From CAVTQZ01 sp963737015 (lineage in GTDB: Bacteria; Actinomycetota; Acidimicrobiia; Acidimicrobiales; UBA8190), in NCBI GenBank assembly GCA_963737015.1, contig CAVTQZ010000004.1, positions 1 to 6,175 of the forward strand: a DNA stretch of 6,175 nt, in the 5' to 3' direction. The notes under the pieces were generated by a model that was not told the origin of the DNA, searched no databases, and saw only the letters and a program-made list of their open reading frames with translations. Every line of letters starts with the position of its first letter. Positions within the stretch are counted from its first letter, which is position 1. Shown one piece after another: positions 5,555 to 6,175 of this stretch. The position numbers were made by a program, and so were the translations under genes.

Positions 5555-6175
5555 CTAGAAAGACGTGGTGGCATCGAGGACTTCCTCGACGTCGGCGACC
5601 ATGCCCGTCCAGAACGGCCCGAACTCGGCGTAACGCGCGGAGGCCTCGTCGAACCTCATCTGGTACACGCAGTCCTTCAGGTCGTCGGGGTGGCCACCGA
5701 AGAGGGTGACCCCCCACTCGAAGTCGTCCAGACCGGCCGACCCGGTGATGAGCTGGAGGACGCGCCCGCGGAACTTCCTACCGACCACGCCGTGACCGAG
5801 CATCAGCTCTTTGCGCTCGTCGAATGCGAGCCGGTACCAGTTCTCGGAATCCCCCCTCTTCTTCGACATCGGGTAGAAGCAGAAAGCGGGCTTTGAATCG
5901 GGAGGGAGCTTCGGGTACAGCCGGGCCTGCTTCATCTCGTCGGGGAGCCCTTCGGCGTACTCCGAGAGCTCGGTGACTGACACGTAGGAGGAGGCGGCTT
6001 CCAACCCTGCGAGGCGAAGCGCGGTCTGAAGGCCTCGCAGCCGCCAGAGGTCCTTCCCGAGCGCCATCACCCCGACGTCCGCCTTGTGCCCGAGAAGAGC
6101 CACGGTGACGACCTGGTCGCCTGCGGCCGTGGCGGCCTTCACCGCCCGGACCACCCCTTCGACGTCGGTCGAGCT
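5555..6175 (-). CDS. hemQ: Coproheme decarboxylase HemQ/ChdC, 5' end outside the window
   Basis: Family role: HemQ/ChdC (chlorite-dismutase-like superfamily) oxidatively decarboxylates coproheme to heme b in the cytoplasm, the last step of the coproporphyrin-dependent heme pathway. The frame stays open to the window edge. A GTG at 6154 exists, but the codons upstream of it continue without a stop and the visible 199 residues are shorter than the usual 220-250, so I treat the gene as 5'-partial. Counting from that GTG, the motif YPMSK starts at Tyr94 (catalytic-tyrosine position), Lys98 follows, the proximal heme ligand is His121 in LGHG, and Gln134 lies 13 residues later. These spacings match Tyr147, Lys151, His174 and Gln187 of Listeria ChdC as I recall them. 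DDFEWGVTLF and MRFDEASARYAEFG are further family blocks. The YPMSK form differs from the YPFVRS form of Streptomyces and Corynebacterium. It ends with TAG, 59 bp before larE, so the two could be co-transcribed. Confidence 0.93.
   Translation of the reverse strand, partial: SSTDVEGVVRAVKAATAAGDQVVTVALLGHKADVGVMALGKDLWRLRGLQTALRLAGLEAASSYVSVTELSEYAEGLPDEMKQARLYPKLPPDSKPAFCFYPMSKKRGDSENWYRLAFDERKELMLGHGVVGRKFRGRVLQLITGSAGLDDFEWGVTLFGGHPDDLKDCVYQMRFDEASARYAEFGPFWTGMVADVEEVLDATTSF

Overview
The window is GC-rich and looks like chromosome from an actinomycete-like bacterium. All recognisable genes lie on the minus strand, so transcription runs from position 6175 towards 1. GC-rich codon use, GTG and TTG starts, a lipoprotein PstS and a coproheme decarboxylase point to Actinomycetota. 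The decarboxylase is of the YPMSK type rather than the Streptomyces/Corynebacterium type. This suggests a deep-branching class such as Acidimicrobiia, but the assignment is an inference.

In transcription order the window holds the following. (1) The 3' part of a coproheme decarboxylase gene (hemQ/chdC), cut by the window edge. (2) A 59-bp gap with an AT-rich, nearly perfect 27-bp dyad just upstream of larE. (3) larE, an ATP-dependent sacrificial sulfur transferase of the PP-loop family, continuing in frame into a C-terminal NIL domain; its reading frame is broken once by an apparent extra base. (4) An 88-bp gap with five consecutive 11-bp GTTCACC-like repeats, a PHO-box array for a PhoP/PhoB-type regulator, followed by a plausible -10. 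(5) A high-affinity phosphate ABC importer operon in the order pstB-pstS-pstC-pstA; pstB is also broken by one apparent extra base.

The pst genes form one functional unit. PstS is the lipid-anchored phosphate-binding protein, PstC and PstA are the membrane channel, and PstB is the ATPase. The PHO array in front of pstB implies phosphate-starvation induction of the whole pstBSCA unit. Two small hairpins between pstB and pstS could uncouple PstS levels from the rest.

The parts most worth a second look are the PHO array, the LarE-NIL fusion, the dyad in front of larE, and the two single-base frame breaks in otherwise well-conserved genes. I found no mobile element, CRISPR array, tRNA or rRNA, and nothing that looks like a wholly new system.
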